A stretch of DNA of 64,000 bases from Microbacterium dauci (GTDB lineage Bacteria > Actinomycetota > Actinomycetes > Actinomycetales > Microbacteriaceae): assembly GCF_030065535.1 (NCBI RefSeq), contig NZ_JASJND010000002.1, forward strand, positions 154,945 to 218,944. Reading direction: 5' to 3'. Of the stretch, positions 8,653-18,129 are shown piece by piece. How positions within the stretch are numbered: position 1 is the stretch's first letter; every line of letters begins with the position of its first letter. The notes under the pieces were generated by a model. That model did not search any database, was not told the DNA's origin, and saw nothing but the letters and a program-made list of their open reading frames with translations. The position numbers were made by a program, and so were the translations under genes.

Positions 8653-9261
8653 TCAGTGCGCAGTGATCGGCGAGCGTGCGACGGGGCGTGCGCGGCGAGT
8701 GGCGAGGTCCATCGCCACATGCACCGCCGGCCCGATGAGCGCCGCGAACAGCACCGTCCCGAGTCCGACGGTCCCGCCAAGGAGCCATCCCGCGAACAGC
8801 ACCGTGCCCTCGACGAGCAAGCGGCACACCCAGATCGGCCAGCCCAGACGTGCGTGCAGGCCCGTCATCAGCCCGTCGCGCGGGCCCGGTCCGAACCCGG
8901 TGCCGATGTACATGGCGGATGCCAGTGCGATGAGCGCGATGCCGAAGAGGTACACCACCACACCCCAGCCGAACCCGTCCACGGTCGGGATGACCGCGAG
9001 TGCGGCCTGCATGACGGTGCCGACGAGCAGGATGTTCGCGACCGTGCCGATCCCGGGCCGCTGGCGCAGCGGGACCCACAGGAGGAGGACGGCTGCGCCG
9101 ACGATGACCACGATCCATCCGATGCCGATCCCGGTTTGCACGGTGAGGCCCTCGGCGAGCACGGTCCAAGGATCCAGGCCGATCCCGGCCTGCACGAGGA
9201 CCGCACACCCGACGCCGAAGAGCGCGAGACCGAGGACGAGGCGGAGCAATCGGAGGAGCAT
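8653..9261 (-). CDS. YczE/YitT-family integral membrane protein
   Basis: 202 residues, about five hydrophobic segments, with the family stretches GIGLDPWTVLAEGL and TGFGPGPRDGLMTGL. YczE/YyaS/YitT membrane proteins have no firm biochemical function. The gene is divergent from a MocR-type regulator across a 61-bp region containing a perfect inverted repeat; this arrangement is the known YczR-YczE pairing, so the membrane protein is probably the regulator's target. Confidence 0.87.
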   Translation of the reverse strand: MLLRLLRLVLGLALFGVGCAVLVQAGIGLDPWTVLAEGLTVQTGIGIGWIVVIVGAAVLLLWVPLRQRPGIGTVANILLVGTVMQAALAVIPTVDGFGWGVVVYLFGIALIALASAMYIGTGFGPGPRDGLMTGLHARLGWPIWVCRLLVEGTVLFAGWLLGGTVGLGTVLFAALIGPAVHVAMDLATRRARPVARSPITAH

Positions 9262-9279
9262 GGTTCCATCTCAGCGTAC

Positions 9280-9306
9280 GATTGGACTCCCCGAAGCAGT
9301 CCAATC
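9280..9306. promoter_or_regulatory. Operator-like inverted repeat between yczE-like and mocR-like genes
   Basis: GATTGGACT (9280-9288) and AGTCCAATC (9298-9306) are exact complements separated by nine bases. The repeat sits in the centre of the 61-bp divergent intergenic region, where a MocR regulator would control both genes. A TACGAT at 9277-9282 could be the plus-strand -10 and would be covered by bound protein. Confidence 0.65.
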
Positions 9307-9322
9307 CTCGATCGGTGGCCCC

Positions 9323-10738
9323 ATGGACTCCAGAATCAGCGCGCGGTCGCTCACGATCGCGCTCGGCGGATGGCGAACGCGCACGCCGACCTACGAAGCG
9401 CTCGCGGACGGCATCCGCCTGCTCTGCCTCGACGATCGCCTCGCGGCGCACACGGCACTGCCCGCCGAGCGCGATCTCGCCGGGACGCTCGGCGTGAGCC
9501 GAACGACGGTTGCCGCCGCGTATCGAAGCCTGCGTGCATCCGGACACATCGACAGCGTTCGCGGTTCTGGGAGCGTCACCCTCCCGCAGACGCGACGCGG
9601 TGCTGGCCGTGCGTTCGATGCGGGGAGCGGGATCGACCTGCAGCAGGCAAGTCCCGCCGCGTGGCCGGGACTCGCCGGCGTGATCGCCGAGACGGCGGCG
9701 GATGCCGCGTCCCTCGTTGCGCGCCCGGGCTATGACATTCTCGGAAGTCCGTCGCTGCGAGCGGCGATCGCGACGCGCTACACCGTGATCGGCATCCCGA
9801 CCACGCCAGACGAGATCCTCGTCACCAACGGAGGACAGCACGCGATCCACCTCGTCACCGCGGCGCTGCTGCACCGCGGCGACACGGCACTGCTCGAGAC
9901 ACCGACGTATCCGCACGCCGCTGAGGCGTTCCGCAGCGCCGGTGCGAGACTCACCGGCATTCCCGTCAACACGACGACGGGGTGGGACCTGGACCGTGCC
10001 GAGCAGGCGTTCCGTCGCGCGGCGCCGTCGATGGCGTATCTCATGCCGTGGTTCCAGAATCCGACCGGACGCGTCATGACGGCAAGCGATGCGGCGACGA
10101 TCCGAGCAGCGGCGGCACGGGCCGGTACGACACTGGTCGTCGACGAGACCACCGCCGAACTCGCCATCGATGCGCACGCGCCGCTCGCACTCGACTTCGG
10201 ACCCGCAGCCGTGCGGATCGGCTCGCTCGGCAAGACGGTGTGGGGCGGACTCAGAATCGGCTGGGTGCGGGCCCAACCGACACTCATCCGCCGCCTCGTG
10301 GGCGTGCGCCCGCACCGCGACCTCGGTACGCCAGAGTTCGAACAGGCTGTCGCCGCGCGGCTGCTGCCGCGGATGCCGGAGATCCTGCGTCAGCGCGCAC
10401 GACTGCTGGGCGCAGGACGCGACGCGCTGACCGATGCGCTGGCGCGGCGGCTCCCGGAATGGCACGTCCCGAGGGTGGACGGGGGAGTGTCGCTCTGGGT
10501 CGAGCTGGATGCGCCGCTGAGCGGAGCGCTCGTCATGGCGGCGCAGGGGCGCGGTGTGCATCTGTCCGCCGGCGCGAGGTTCGCGCTCCACGGTGGCCAC
10601 GACTCGCACCTGCGCGTGCCGTTCACCGCGACACCCGGACAGCTGCGCGACGCGGTGGACGTCCTCGCCGACGTCTGGCCCGCGGTCCGTCGGGGTGCAC
10701 CCGCCGTGTCGACCGACGCCCTCGCGGCGATCGTCTGA
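9323..10738 (+). CDS. MocR-type (GntR-HTH plus aminotransferase-like) regulator, YczR group
   Basis: 471 residues. The N-terminal winged helix (about 20-85; PAERDLAGTLGVSRTTVAAAYRSL) is fused to a fold-type I PLP domain with NGGQHAIHL, PWFQNPTGR and the PLP lysine Lys304 in SLGKTVWGGLRIGW. Such proteins act as vitamin-B6- or amine-responsive regulators rather than transaminases. The divergent yczE-like neighbour and shared operator indicate the YczR subgroup. No strong RBS is seen at the ATG. Confidence 0.9.
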   Translation: MDSRISARSLTIALGGWRTRTPTYEALADGIRLLCLDDRLAAHTALPAERDLAGTLGVSRTTVAAAYRSLRASGHIDSVRGSGSVTLPQTRRGAGRAFDAGSGIDLQQASPAAWPGLAGVIAETAADAASLVARPGYDILGSPSLRAAIATRYTVIGIPTTPDEILVTNGGQHAIHLVTAALLHRGDTALLETPTYPHAAEAFRSAGARLTGIPVNTTTGWDLDRAEQAFRRAAPSMAYLMPWFQNPTGRVMTASDAATIRAAAARAGTTLVVDETTAELAIDAHAPLALDFGPAAVRIGSLGKTVWGGLRIGWVRAQPTLIRRLVGVRPHRDLGTPEFEQAVAARLLPRMPEILRQRARLLGAGRDALTDALARRLPEWHVPRVDGGVSLWVELDAPLSGALVMAAQGRGVHLSAGARFALHGGHDSHLRVPFTATPGQLRDAVDVLADVWPAVRRGAPAVSTDALAAIV

Positions 10739-10740
10739 CG

Positions 10741-10980
10741 TCACGCGCTGTGATGGAGCGCCTCGACCGCTTCCTCGATGCGGCAGAAGGTGCCGACGGT
10801 CACGAACCGGCCGCGCCCGGCGTGGAATCGCCGAGCTTCGAAGGTGCCCCCGGCGCAGGCGGCGAGGTGTCCGACCACTCGACCGTCGGACCTGACGACG
10901 CGCCAGAGGTCCGAGGCGACGCTCCGGAGGTCATATCCTCGGAGACGCGCGGGGACAGCCGGTCGTTCGGTGACGAGCAT
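10741..10980 (-). CDS. Small hypothetical protein
   Basis: 79 residues, not recognised. Contains SDLWRVVRSDGRVVGHLAAC and a C-terminal GRFVTVGTFCRIEEAVEALHHS; the alternating beta-like strands suggest a compact DNA- or peptide-binding fold but nothing specific can be claimed. RBS GAGAGGAG sits at good spacing before the ATG and a TAAGGT box lies at 11002-11007, which supports a real gene. Tail-to-tail with the MocR gene. Confidence 0.7.
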   Translation of the reverse strand: MLVTERPAVPARLRGYDLRSVASDLWRVVRSDGRVVGHLAACAGGTFEARRFHAGRGRFVTVGTFCRIEEAVEALHHSA

Positions 10981-11093
10981 TGCGGCTCCTCTCTGCGCGC
11001 GACCTTACGGCGGGCCACCGACACGGCCTGGTGGCGGGAACATCGCAACACTCGTGATCGTTGTCACCGTTGAGCTTCAGAAGGAGAGATGCA

Positions 11094-11618
11094 ATGCAGA
11101 CATTCGTGCTCGCTGGTGGGTGCTTCTGGTGCCTGGATGCCGCCTATCGCGCCCTCGACGGCGTCGAGTCGGTCGAGTCGGGTTACATCGGCGGCCAGGT
11201 CGCCGCGCCGTCGTATGAGCAGGTGTGCACCGGTACGACCGGTCACGCCGAGGCGGTCCGGGTGACGTTCGACCCCGAGGTGATTCCTGCCGACGTCATC
11301 CTCGACGCGTACTTCACGATGCATGATCCGCGCCAGCTGAACCGTCAGGGCAACGACATCGGCACCCAGTATCGGTCGGCGATGTTCCCTGCCGACGACG
11401 AGCAGCGCGAACTGTTCGCGGCCGCCGAAGCCCGCGCGTCGGAGTGGTGGGACGGTGGGCTCGTGACGACGACGGAGCCGCTGACGGAATTCTTCCCCGC
11501 AGAGGACTACCACCAGGACTTCTTCGCGAAGAACCCCGGCCAGGGCTACTGCATGGCCGTCGCAGTCCCGAAGGTGAACAAGGTTCGTGCGCGCTTCGCG
11601 GAGTACACCCGCGCCTGA
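11094..11618 (+). CDS. msrA: Peptide-methionine (S)-S-oxide reductase
   Basis: Repairs oxidised methionine; 174 aa. Catalytic Cys10 in the signature GGCFWC, followed by GVESVESGYIGG, GTTGHAEAVRV and FFPAEDYHQDFF. The ATG at 11094 has AAGGAGAG (11081-11088) at ideal spacing and gives the normal MsrA N-terminus. Cytoplasmic. Followed by a terminator hairpin. Confidence 0.97.
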   Translation: MQTFVLAGGCFWCLDAAYRALDGVESVESGYIGGQVAAPSYEQVCTGTTGHAEAVRVTFDPEVIPADVILDAYFTMHDPRQLNRQGNDIGTQYRSAMFPADDEQRELFAAAEARASEWWDGGLVTTTEPLTEFFPAEDYHQDFFAKNPGQGYCMAVAVPKVNKVRARFAEYTRA

Positions 11619-11636
11619 GACTTCTCCACAATCCGC

Positions 11637-11668
11637 ATGCCCCGCGCCGTCTCCACGGAGCGGGGCAT
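11637..11668 (+). terminator. Hairpin after msrA
   Basis: ATGCCCCGC (11637-11645) pairs with GCGGGGCAT (11660-11668), 9 bp with a 14-base loop, followed by CGTCGTT. Likely terminator of msrA. Confidence 0.6.
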
Positions 11669-11700
11669 CGTCGTTCCTCCGCGCTCGACCCGCGCGCACG

Positions 11701-11752
11701 ATGGTGGTGCTCCGGCGCCCGCCGGGCACGCGGCGCCGGAGCATCCCACCAT
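11701..11752 (+). promoter_or_regulatory. Large hairpin ending just before the ssb RBS
   Basis: The arm at 11701-11719 (ATGGTGG then TGCTCCGGCGCC) is complementary to 11732-11752, giving about 19 base pairs with a two-base bulge. The RBS GAGAGG begins one to two bases after the right arm. It could be a second terminator, or a structure in the leader of the ssb mRNA. Confidence 0.5.
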
Positions 11753-11768
11753 CGAGAGGAACCCGAAC

Positions 11769-12224
11769 ATGAAGGACCAGATCACCATCGTCGGCAACAT
11801 CGGCAGCGATCCCGAGTTGCGTCGGCTGGCAGACGGCACACCCATCGCGTCGTTCCGTATCGCCAGCCACGAACGCAGGTACGACCAGAAGACCTCGTCG
11901 TGGGTTGACGGCACGCCGAGCTGGTACGACGTCTCGGCGTTCCGGTCGCTCGGCGAGCACGTGCTCGCGTCCGTGAAGCGCGGACAGCGCGTGATCGTGA
12001 CGGGAGCGCTGACCATCCGCCGCTGGGAGAACGGAGAACGCAGCGGCACCGCCGCCGAGATCGAGGCGACCGCCGTCGGTCACGAGCTCCGGTTCGGCAC
12101 CACGGTGTACACCGCGAGCGCGCCGCGACGTGAGGAGCCGGCACCGCCGCCCGCCGACGCACCCGACCCCGAGCCGGTCGCGGCCGGTGCGTGGGCTGCT
12201 CCGGGCGCCGAGACCCCGTTCTGA
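11769..12224 (+). CDS. Single-stranded DNA-binding protein, SSB paralogue
   Basis: 151 residues with an OB-fold: MKDQITIVGNIGSDPELRRLADGTPIASFRIAS, then WYDVSAFRSLGEHVLASVKRGQRVIVTG, which are standard SSB strands. The tail is short and proline-rich and ends ETPF, a reduced version of the acidic DDIPF-type tip that recruits partners. Not next to rpsF/rplI, so it is probably a second SSB rather than the replication copy. RBS GAGAGGA at 11754-11760. Confidence 0.9.
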   Translation: MKDQITIVGNIGSDPELRRLADGTPIASFRIASHERRYDQKTSSWVDGTPSWYDVSAFRSLGEHVLASVKRGQRVIVTGALTIRRWENGERSGTAAEIEATAVGHELRFGTTVYTASAPRREEPAPPPADAPDPEPVAAGAWAAPGAETPF

Positions 12225-12253
12225 CCGTGCACGTCGCACCTGGGTGTGGGCCG

Positions 12254-12259
12254 TAGACT
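12254..12259 (+). promoter_or_regulatory. -10 box of the lipoprotein gene (leaderless)
   Basis: TAGACT, six bases before the GTG at 12266. No Shine-Dalgarno is present. Confidence 0.6.
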
Positions 12260-12265
12260 CCAGGC

Positions 12266-12748
12266 GTGCCCGCACCCAGGACCGCCCGCGCCCTCGTGAC
12301 CATCTCGGTGCTCGGTGCGACCATGGCGCTCGCCCTCGCGGCGTGCGCCCCGGAGCCGAGCCCCACGCCGCGACCGTCCGCGACCGCCACCGCTGAGTCG
12401 GTCTCACCGAGCCCGACACCGACGTTGGAGCCGGGATCTGCCGAGGCACTTCGCTCAACCTTCACCGATGTCGTCGAAGCCGTGTGGTCGGACGGGCGCT
12501 CGGTCGCCGGTCGCGACTACATCGACGCGCTCGTCGCCGCAGGCTTCGAGAGGGATGCCATGCAGGTGACGCAGGATCGGACGTCCGTGGATGATCCCGC
12601 GGACAGCATCCAGTTCTCGGTGCACATCGGCGAGGACTGCCTCGTCGGTCAAGTCGGGCCGTCCGTCCGCGGACCGATCGTCGCATTGCTGCCCGAGACA
12701 CCCGGAGAGACCTGCCTCATCGGGCAGACCCGTCCGATCGACTGGTGA
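12266..12748 (+). CDS. Putative lipoprotein, possibly DUF6993-type
   Basis: 160 residues. A signal peptide (ALVTISVLGATMALALAAC) ends in a lipobox LAAC at about residue 27, followed by a Pro/Ser/Thr-rich spacer and a small globular domain from about residue 57 with two cysteines (ECLVGQ-like and TCLIGQ) that may form a disulfide. Anchored outside the membrane after Lgt processing. The domain resembles the actinobacterial DUF6993 family; function unknown. Confidence 0.83.
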   Translation: MPAPRTARALVTISVLGATMALALAACAPEPSPTPRPSATATAESVSPSPTPTLEPGSAEALRSTFTDVVEAVWSDGRSVAGRDYIDALVAAGFERDAMQVTQDRTSVDDPADSIQFSVHIGEDCLVGQVGPSVRGPIVALLPETPGETCLIGQTRPIDW

Positions 12749-12768
12749 TCCGCGCGGCGGCGCCCGCG

Positions 12769-12774
12769 TAGACT
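12769..12774 (+). promoter_or_regulatory. -10 box of ettA (near-leaderless)
   Basis: TAGACT with nine bases to the ettA ATG at 12784; the predicted message has no or only a 2-3-base leader and there is no Shine-Dalgarno. Confidence 0.55.
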
Positions 12775-12783
12775 TGGCTCGTT

Positions 12784-14455
<1,672 letters not shown>

Positions 14456-14463
<8 letters not shown>

Positions 14464-14935
14464 GAGCCGCATCCGGGTCCCCATCCACCTCCGGTGGGGG
14501 GACCTCGACGCGTACAACCACGTCAACAACGCCTCGATGCTCAAGCTCCTCGAGGAGGCGCGCGTGCGCGCCTTCTGGGTCCCGGGTGCAGGGGAGCGGG
14601 CGGTACCGACCGCCGTCATCGACGCGAGTCACGGCGCGGCGCAGCTCACGCTCATCGCCCGCCAAGAGATCGAATACCTCGCCCCGGTGCCGTACCAGCG
14701 GGAGCCGATCGACGTACAGATGTGGTTCGGCAAGATCGGCGGCTCGAGCGCCGAGGTGCATTACGAGGTGTTCAGTCCGGTCGGCGACGCACCGCAGACG
14801 CTGTACGCGCGCGCGTCGACCGTGATCGTCCAGGTGGATGCCGCGTCGGGCAAGCCCACGCGTCTGTCGCCCGACACGCGTGCCGCATGGGAGCCGTTCG
14901 TCGGCGATCCGCTCCCGCCGCTCGGTCGTCGCTGA
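14456..14935 (+). CDS. Acyl-CoA thioesterase, hotdog (4HBT) family
   Basis: 159 residues with the 4HBT signature RWGDLDAYNHVNNASMLKLLEEAR (positions about 13-36), where the Asp is the usual catalytic residue. Cleaves acyl-CoA; substrate unknown. GTG at 14456 overlaps the ettA stop. Convergent with a TesB-type thioesterase, so two unrelated thioesterase folds lie side by side. Confidence 0.9.
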
Positions 14936-14967
14936 GCGTCAGGTGACGCGCGGCGTGCAGTCGTGGC

Positions 14968-15846
14968 TCAGCCGGCCGCGGGGACGCGGATCATGATCTC
15001 CTGCGCGACGGAGGCGAGCAGCTCCCCGTCACGCGCGAAGATCTTGCCGGTCGCGAGGCCGCGGCCGCCACGGGCGCTCGGAGACTCCTGCACGTAGAGC
15101 ACCCACTCGTCGGCGCGACCGGGGCGGTGCCACCACATCGCGTGGTCGAGACTCGCGACCTTGAGGCCGGACGTACCCCAGGCGAGTCCGTGCGCCCGCA
15201 GCACGGACTCCTGGATGGTGAGGTCGCTCATGTAGGCGAGCGCGGCGCGGTGCACGCGAGGGTCGTCGGGGAGCGCACCACGCGTGCGCATCCACACGGC
15301 CTGACGTGCGACCTGCGTGGCATCCGCGACGGCGTAGATCGGCGCCTCGACATGTCGGACCTCGATGGGACTGCCGGTGAAGTGGCGCCGGTTCCCGGGG
15401 TCGACACCGGCCATCTCGGCGTCGGCCGACAGCTCCTCCGGTGCGGGGATCCCGGCTGGCATGACATCTGCATGATCCAGGCTCTCGGCGTGCGTCTCGA
15501 ACGATGCGATCATCGAGAAGATCGGGACGCCGTCCTGGAACGCCTGCGTGCGCCGGGTCGAGAACGACCTGCCGTCGTGGATGCGATCGACCGAGAAGGT
15601 CAGTCCGCGGGTCGAGTCGCCCGGGCGGAGGAAGTAGCCGTGCATCGAATGCGCCGCGCGTCCTGCCTCGACGGTCCGCTCGGCGGCGACGATCGCCTGC
15701 GCCAGCACCTGCCCGCCGAAGACGCGACCGAGCGGCATAGGCTGCGAGACACCGGTGAAGATGTCCTCGGTGGTCCGGGCATCACTCGAGTGGAGATCCA
15801 GCACGCCGAGCAGCCCGTCGATCTCCGCTGCGTCTGCGTCCGTCAC
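14968..15846 (-). CDS. tesB: Acyl-CoA thioesterase II
   Basis: 292 residues, double-hotdog TesB family. Contains FTGVSQPMPLGRVFGGQVLAQAIVAA, SMHGYFLRPGD and LDHAMWWHRP, including the conserved Asp, Gln and Thr/Ser residues of the family core. Hydrolyses medium/long acyl-CoA in the cytoplasm. GTG start with GGAG at six bases; a TAAACT box (15898-15903, minus strand) gives a leader of about 45 bases. Confidence 0.95.
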   Translation of the reverse strand: MTDADAAEIDGLLGVLDLHSSDARTTEDIFTGVSQPMPLGRVFGGQVLAQAIVAAERTVEAGRAAHSMHGYFLRPGDSTRGLTFSVDRIHDGRSFSTRRTQAFQDGVPIFSMIASFETHAESLDHADVMPAGIPAPEELSADAEMAGVDPGNRRHFTGSPIEVRHVEAPIYAVADATQVARQAVWMRTRGALPDDPRVHRAALAYMSDLTIQESVLRAHGLAWGTSGLKVASLDHAMWWHRPGRADEWVLYVQESPSARGGRGLATGKIFARDGELLASVAQEIMIRVPAAG

Positions 15847-15896
15847 ATGCTGCTCCGCTCTGCTCCCACGGAGCGGCCCGGCACACGCTCCCTTGC

Positions 15897-15903
15897 TAGT
15901 TTA
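15897..15903. promoter_or_regulatory. Overlapping divergent -10 boxes
   Basis: One seven-base core reads TAGTTT on the plus strand (15897-15902, seven bases before the ATG at 15910) and TAAACT on the minus strand (15898-15903, towards tesB). The two promoters cannot be occupied at once. Confidence 0.55.
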
Positions 15904-15909
15904 GGTCGG

Positions 15910-16578
15910 ATGGCTCCCTCGCTCGTGTTCCCCGATCCGCGGGCTGCGGCAGATCTCCTCACGTTCGCGCGCAGAGCCGCGCGGCTCGCCGACCCGGCAG
16001 TGCGGCTGCGCGCGGCATCCGGAACCATGGCCGTGTCCGCGGCGCCGCTGTCGCCCCGTGGCTTCGGTGACGACACCCCGACGGTGCTGGCGATGCGGTT
16101 CTTGGCGTGCGACCCCGAACTCGTCTGCGACCTCGTCGTCGACGCCGGCGACTTGTCCGCCGGCTCGGAGGCCGGCACGATCGGTCTCCCCGACAGCGGC
16201 GTCTCCGCCGCGTGGGCGGGGATCTCGCCACCCCGGTCGGGGTGGGATGCCGCGGGCACGCTGAGCTCCGCAGCGCTGTCGGACGCGACCCGACGGGGTG
16301 TCGCCGATGTGGCCGCTGCGCTCCCCGGAAGTCCGGGGGAGGATCTCGTCCGCACGGTGCGCGGAGCGATCTGGGGTCGCGCGGATGCCACGCTGAACGG
16401 GGTCGTCGCGGGTGCCGCGTTCGCCGCCGACGCGCTCGGGTTCCTCGCGGACGAGGAACCCGTGTCGGTGTTCCGCACCGGGACGTGGACCCGCCTCACG
16501 CTCGCGCGCGGTCACGTGCTCGTCCGCACCGGGAACCCGACGGGTCTGACTGCGGTGCGCTCGACGGGTCGCAGCTGA
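15910..16578 (+). CDS. Hypothetical protein, actinobacterial
   Basis: 222 residues, no signal peptide or membrane helix, not assigned to a family. Alanine/arginine-rich N-terminus (PRAAADLLTFARRAARLADP) and a C-terminal beta-rich part with VFRTGTWTRLTLARGHVLVRTG. Codon use matches neighbours and the -10 box places the ATG precisely, so the gene is real. An alternate role cannot be inferred from context. Confidence 0.8.
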   Translation: MAPSLVFPDPRAAADLLTFARRAARLADPAVRLRAASGTMAVSAAPLSPRGFGDDTPTVLAMRFLACDPELVCDLVVDAGDLSAGSEAGTIGLPDSGVSAAWAGISPPRSGWDAAGTLSSAALSDATRRGVADVAAALPGSPGEDLVRTVRGAIWGRADATLNGVVAGAAFAADALGFLADEEPVSVFRTGTWTRLTLARGHVLVRTGNPTGLTAVRSTGRS

Positions 16579-16597
16579 CCGCGGCAGTCCCGGGTCT

Positions 16598-17005
16598 TCA
16601 GCGCTTCGGCGGCTCCGGCGTCGGCTCGAAGGTGTTCACCATCGCGTGCGCGGCGCGCTGCAGGTAATCCCAAAGCGTCGCCTCGTGCAGCGGTGAGAGT
16701 TCGAGCTCGTCCACGGCGGTGCGCATGTGCTGGAGCCACCGGTCGCGCGCGTCCGGATTGACGTGGAACGGCATGTGCCGCATCCGCAGCCGGGGGTGCC
16801 CACGGGTCTCGCTGTACGTCGTCGGGCCGCCCCAGTACTGCTCGAGGAAGAGCAACAGACGCTCCTCGGCGGGGCCGAGGTCCTCTTCCGGGTACATGGG
16901 CTTCAGCACGACGTCGCCCGCGATGCCGCGGTAGAAGGTGTGGACGAGGCGTTCGAAGACCGGGCGTCCGCCGACCTCGTCATAGAACGACAGCGGCTCG
17001 CTCAT
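16598..17005 (-). CDS. Truncated haemoglobin, group II (GlbO-like)
   Basis: 135 residues of the 2-on-2 globin family. Visible landmarks: FERLVHTFYRGIAGD (B helix), LLLFLEQYWGGPTTYSE with Tyr at CD1, RMRHMPFHV containing the proximal His, and Trp in RDRWLQHM (G8). Binds haem, O2 or NO; role in redox or NO detoxification. Its ATG overlaps the stop of the mscS-like gene by four bases, so the two are co-translated. Confidence 0.93.
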   Translation of the reverse strand: MSEPLSFYDEVGGRPVFERLVHTFYRGIAGDVVLKPMYPEEDLGPAEERLLLFLEQYWGGPTTYSETRGHPRLRMRHMPFHVNPDARDRWLQHMRTAVDELELSPLHEATLWDYLQRAAHAMVNTFEPTPEPPKR

Positions 17006-18069
17006 GTCGAAGGTCCTTCAGGGTCGGTCGGCGAGTCGGATGCCTTCTTCTTCGGTCGCCACCTCGCGCGCTCGATCGGCGCCGATGCGACCGGCTGCGG
17101 CTGCGTCTGGGGTGGGTTCGCGCCACGGATGCTCTGGGCAGCGTCCGGCCCTTCCAGGACGACCGAATCGAGCTGCGGGATCTCGACCCCGAGCTCGTCG
17201 AGTGCGCCCTTGATCCGGGCACGGAGTGCTCGCGCGACGTCGTCCTTCGCGTTTGGTCGTGTCCTCACCACGAGTCGGGTGACGAGGGCGTCGCCGGTGA
17301 TGCTCTCGAGCCCCCAGATCTCGGGCCGGTCGATGATGCGCGTGCGCCACTTCGGCTCGCGGACCAGCGCCTTCGCCGCGGTCAGCACAGCCTCTTCGAC
17401 AGCGTGGAGATCCGATCCCGGCGGCACACCGAGGTCGATGATGACGCGGGCCCAGCCCTGCGACATGTTGCCGATGCGGGTGATCTCGCCGTTTCTGACG
17501 TACCAGAGCGTGCCGTTCACGTCGCGGACGTGCGTCACACGGACGCTGACGTATTCGACGATGCCCGTGGCGAGTCCGAGGTCGACGACGTCACCGATCC
17601 CGATCTGGTCCTCGGCGACGACGAAGAAGCCGTTCAGCACGTCCTTGACGATGTTCTGGGCACCGAAGCCGAGGCCCGCGCCGAGCGCCGCCGACAGCAG
17701 CGTGAACGAGGCGAGCACATCGGGATTGATGATGAACACGATCAGCAGCACCGCGACGATGATTATCGCGACGTTGACGATGTTCGTGAGGATCGCGCCC
17801 AGCGTCCTCGTTCGCTGGACCAGACGGACCTGGGCGAGCGGCGACATGTCGATCGCGCGCGTGTCTTCAGCGGCCGCGCGGGACTTGGCACCGCGGACGA
17901 TCCGATCCACGATGCGACCGATGAGTCGACGCATAACGAATGTCAGCAGCCATCCGACCGCGACGGTGATGGCGATCCAGAGGAGATCCCAACCGGCCTC
18001 CACGAGAAATCGGAGCAGGCCGGTGTTGATCGACTCCCAATCGATGACCGGGGCTGTGGATGCGTTCAT
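17002..18069 (-). CDS. MscS-family mechanosensitive channel
   Basis: 355 residues. A membrane segment near residues 20-42, two more at about 90-150, then the MscS pore-lining helix and beta domain with SAALGAGLGFGAQNIVKDVLNGFFVVAEDQIGIGDVV. Opens under membrane tension to release solutes. The ATG at 18069 is preferred over an upstream GTG because TAAGAT ends seven bases before it. Overlaps the globin gene by four bases. Confidence 0.93.
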   Translation of the reverse strand: MNASTAPVIDWESINTGLLRFLVEAGWDLLWIAITVAVGWLLTFVMRRLIGRIVDRIVRGAKSRAAAEDTRAIDMSPLAQVRLVQRTRTLGAILTNIVNVAIIIVAVLLIVFIINPDVLASFTLLSAALGAGLGFGAQNIVKDVLNGFFVVAEDQIGIGDVVDLGLATGIVEYVSVRVTHVRDVNGTLWYVRNGEITRIGNMSQGWARVIIDLGVPPGSDLHAVEEAVLTAAKALVREPKWRTRIIDRPEIWGLESITGDALVTRLVVRTRPNAKDDVARALRARIKGALDELGVEIPQLDSVVLEGPDAAQSIRGANPPQTQPQPVASAPIERARWRPKKKASDSPTDPEGPST

Positions 18070-18076
18070 CGGCCCG

Positions 18077-18082
18077 ATCTTA
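18077..18082 (-). promoter_or_regulatory. -10 box of mscS-like gene (leaderless)
   Basis: TAAGAT on the minus strand, seven bases before the ATG at 18069; it decides the start codon. Confidence 0.6.
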
Positions 18083-18129
18083 TCGACGGCTCCCTCTGCG
18101 TGGGCTGGGCGCTCCGACACGTCACCTCG

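Noticed and set aside
7991..10744. Long minus-strand frame across orn, tRNA-Arg, yczE and the MocR gene
   Set aside because: Crosses a tRNA and several real genes in other frames; no homology-like features.
14936..14949. GCGTCA-GG-TGACGC palindrome between two thioesterase genes
   Set aside because: Only 6 bp per arm and located between convergent stops; too weak to call a terminator or operator.
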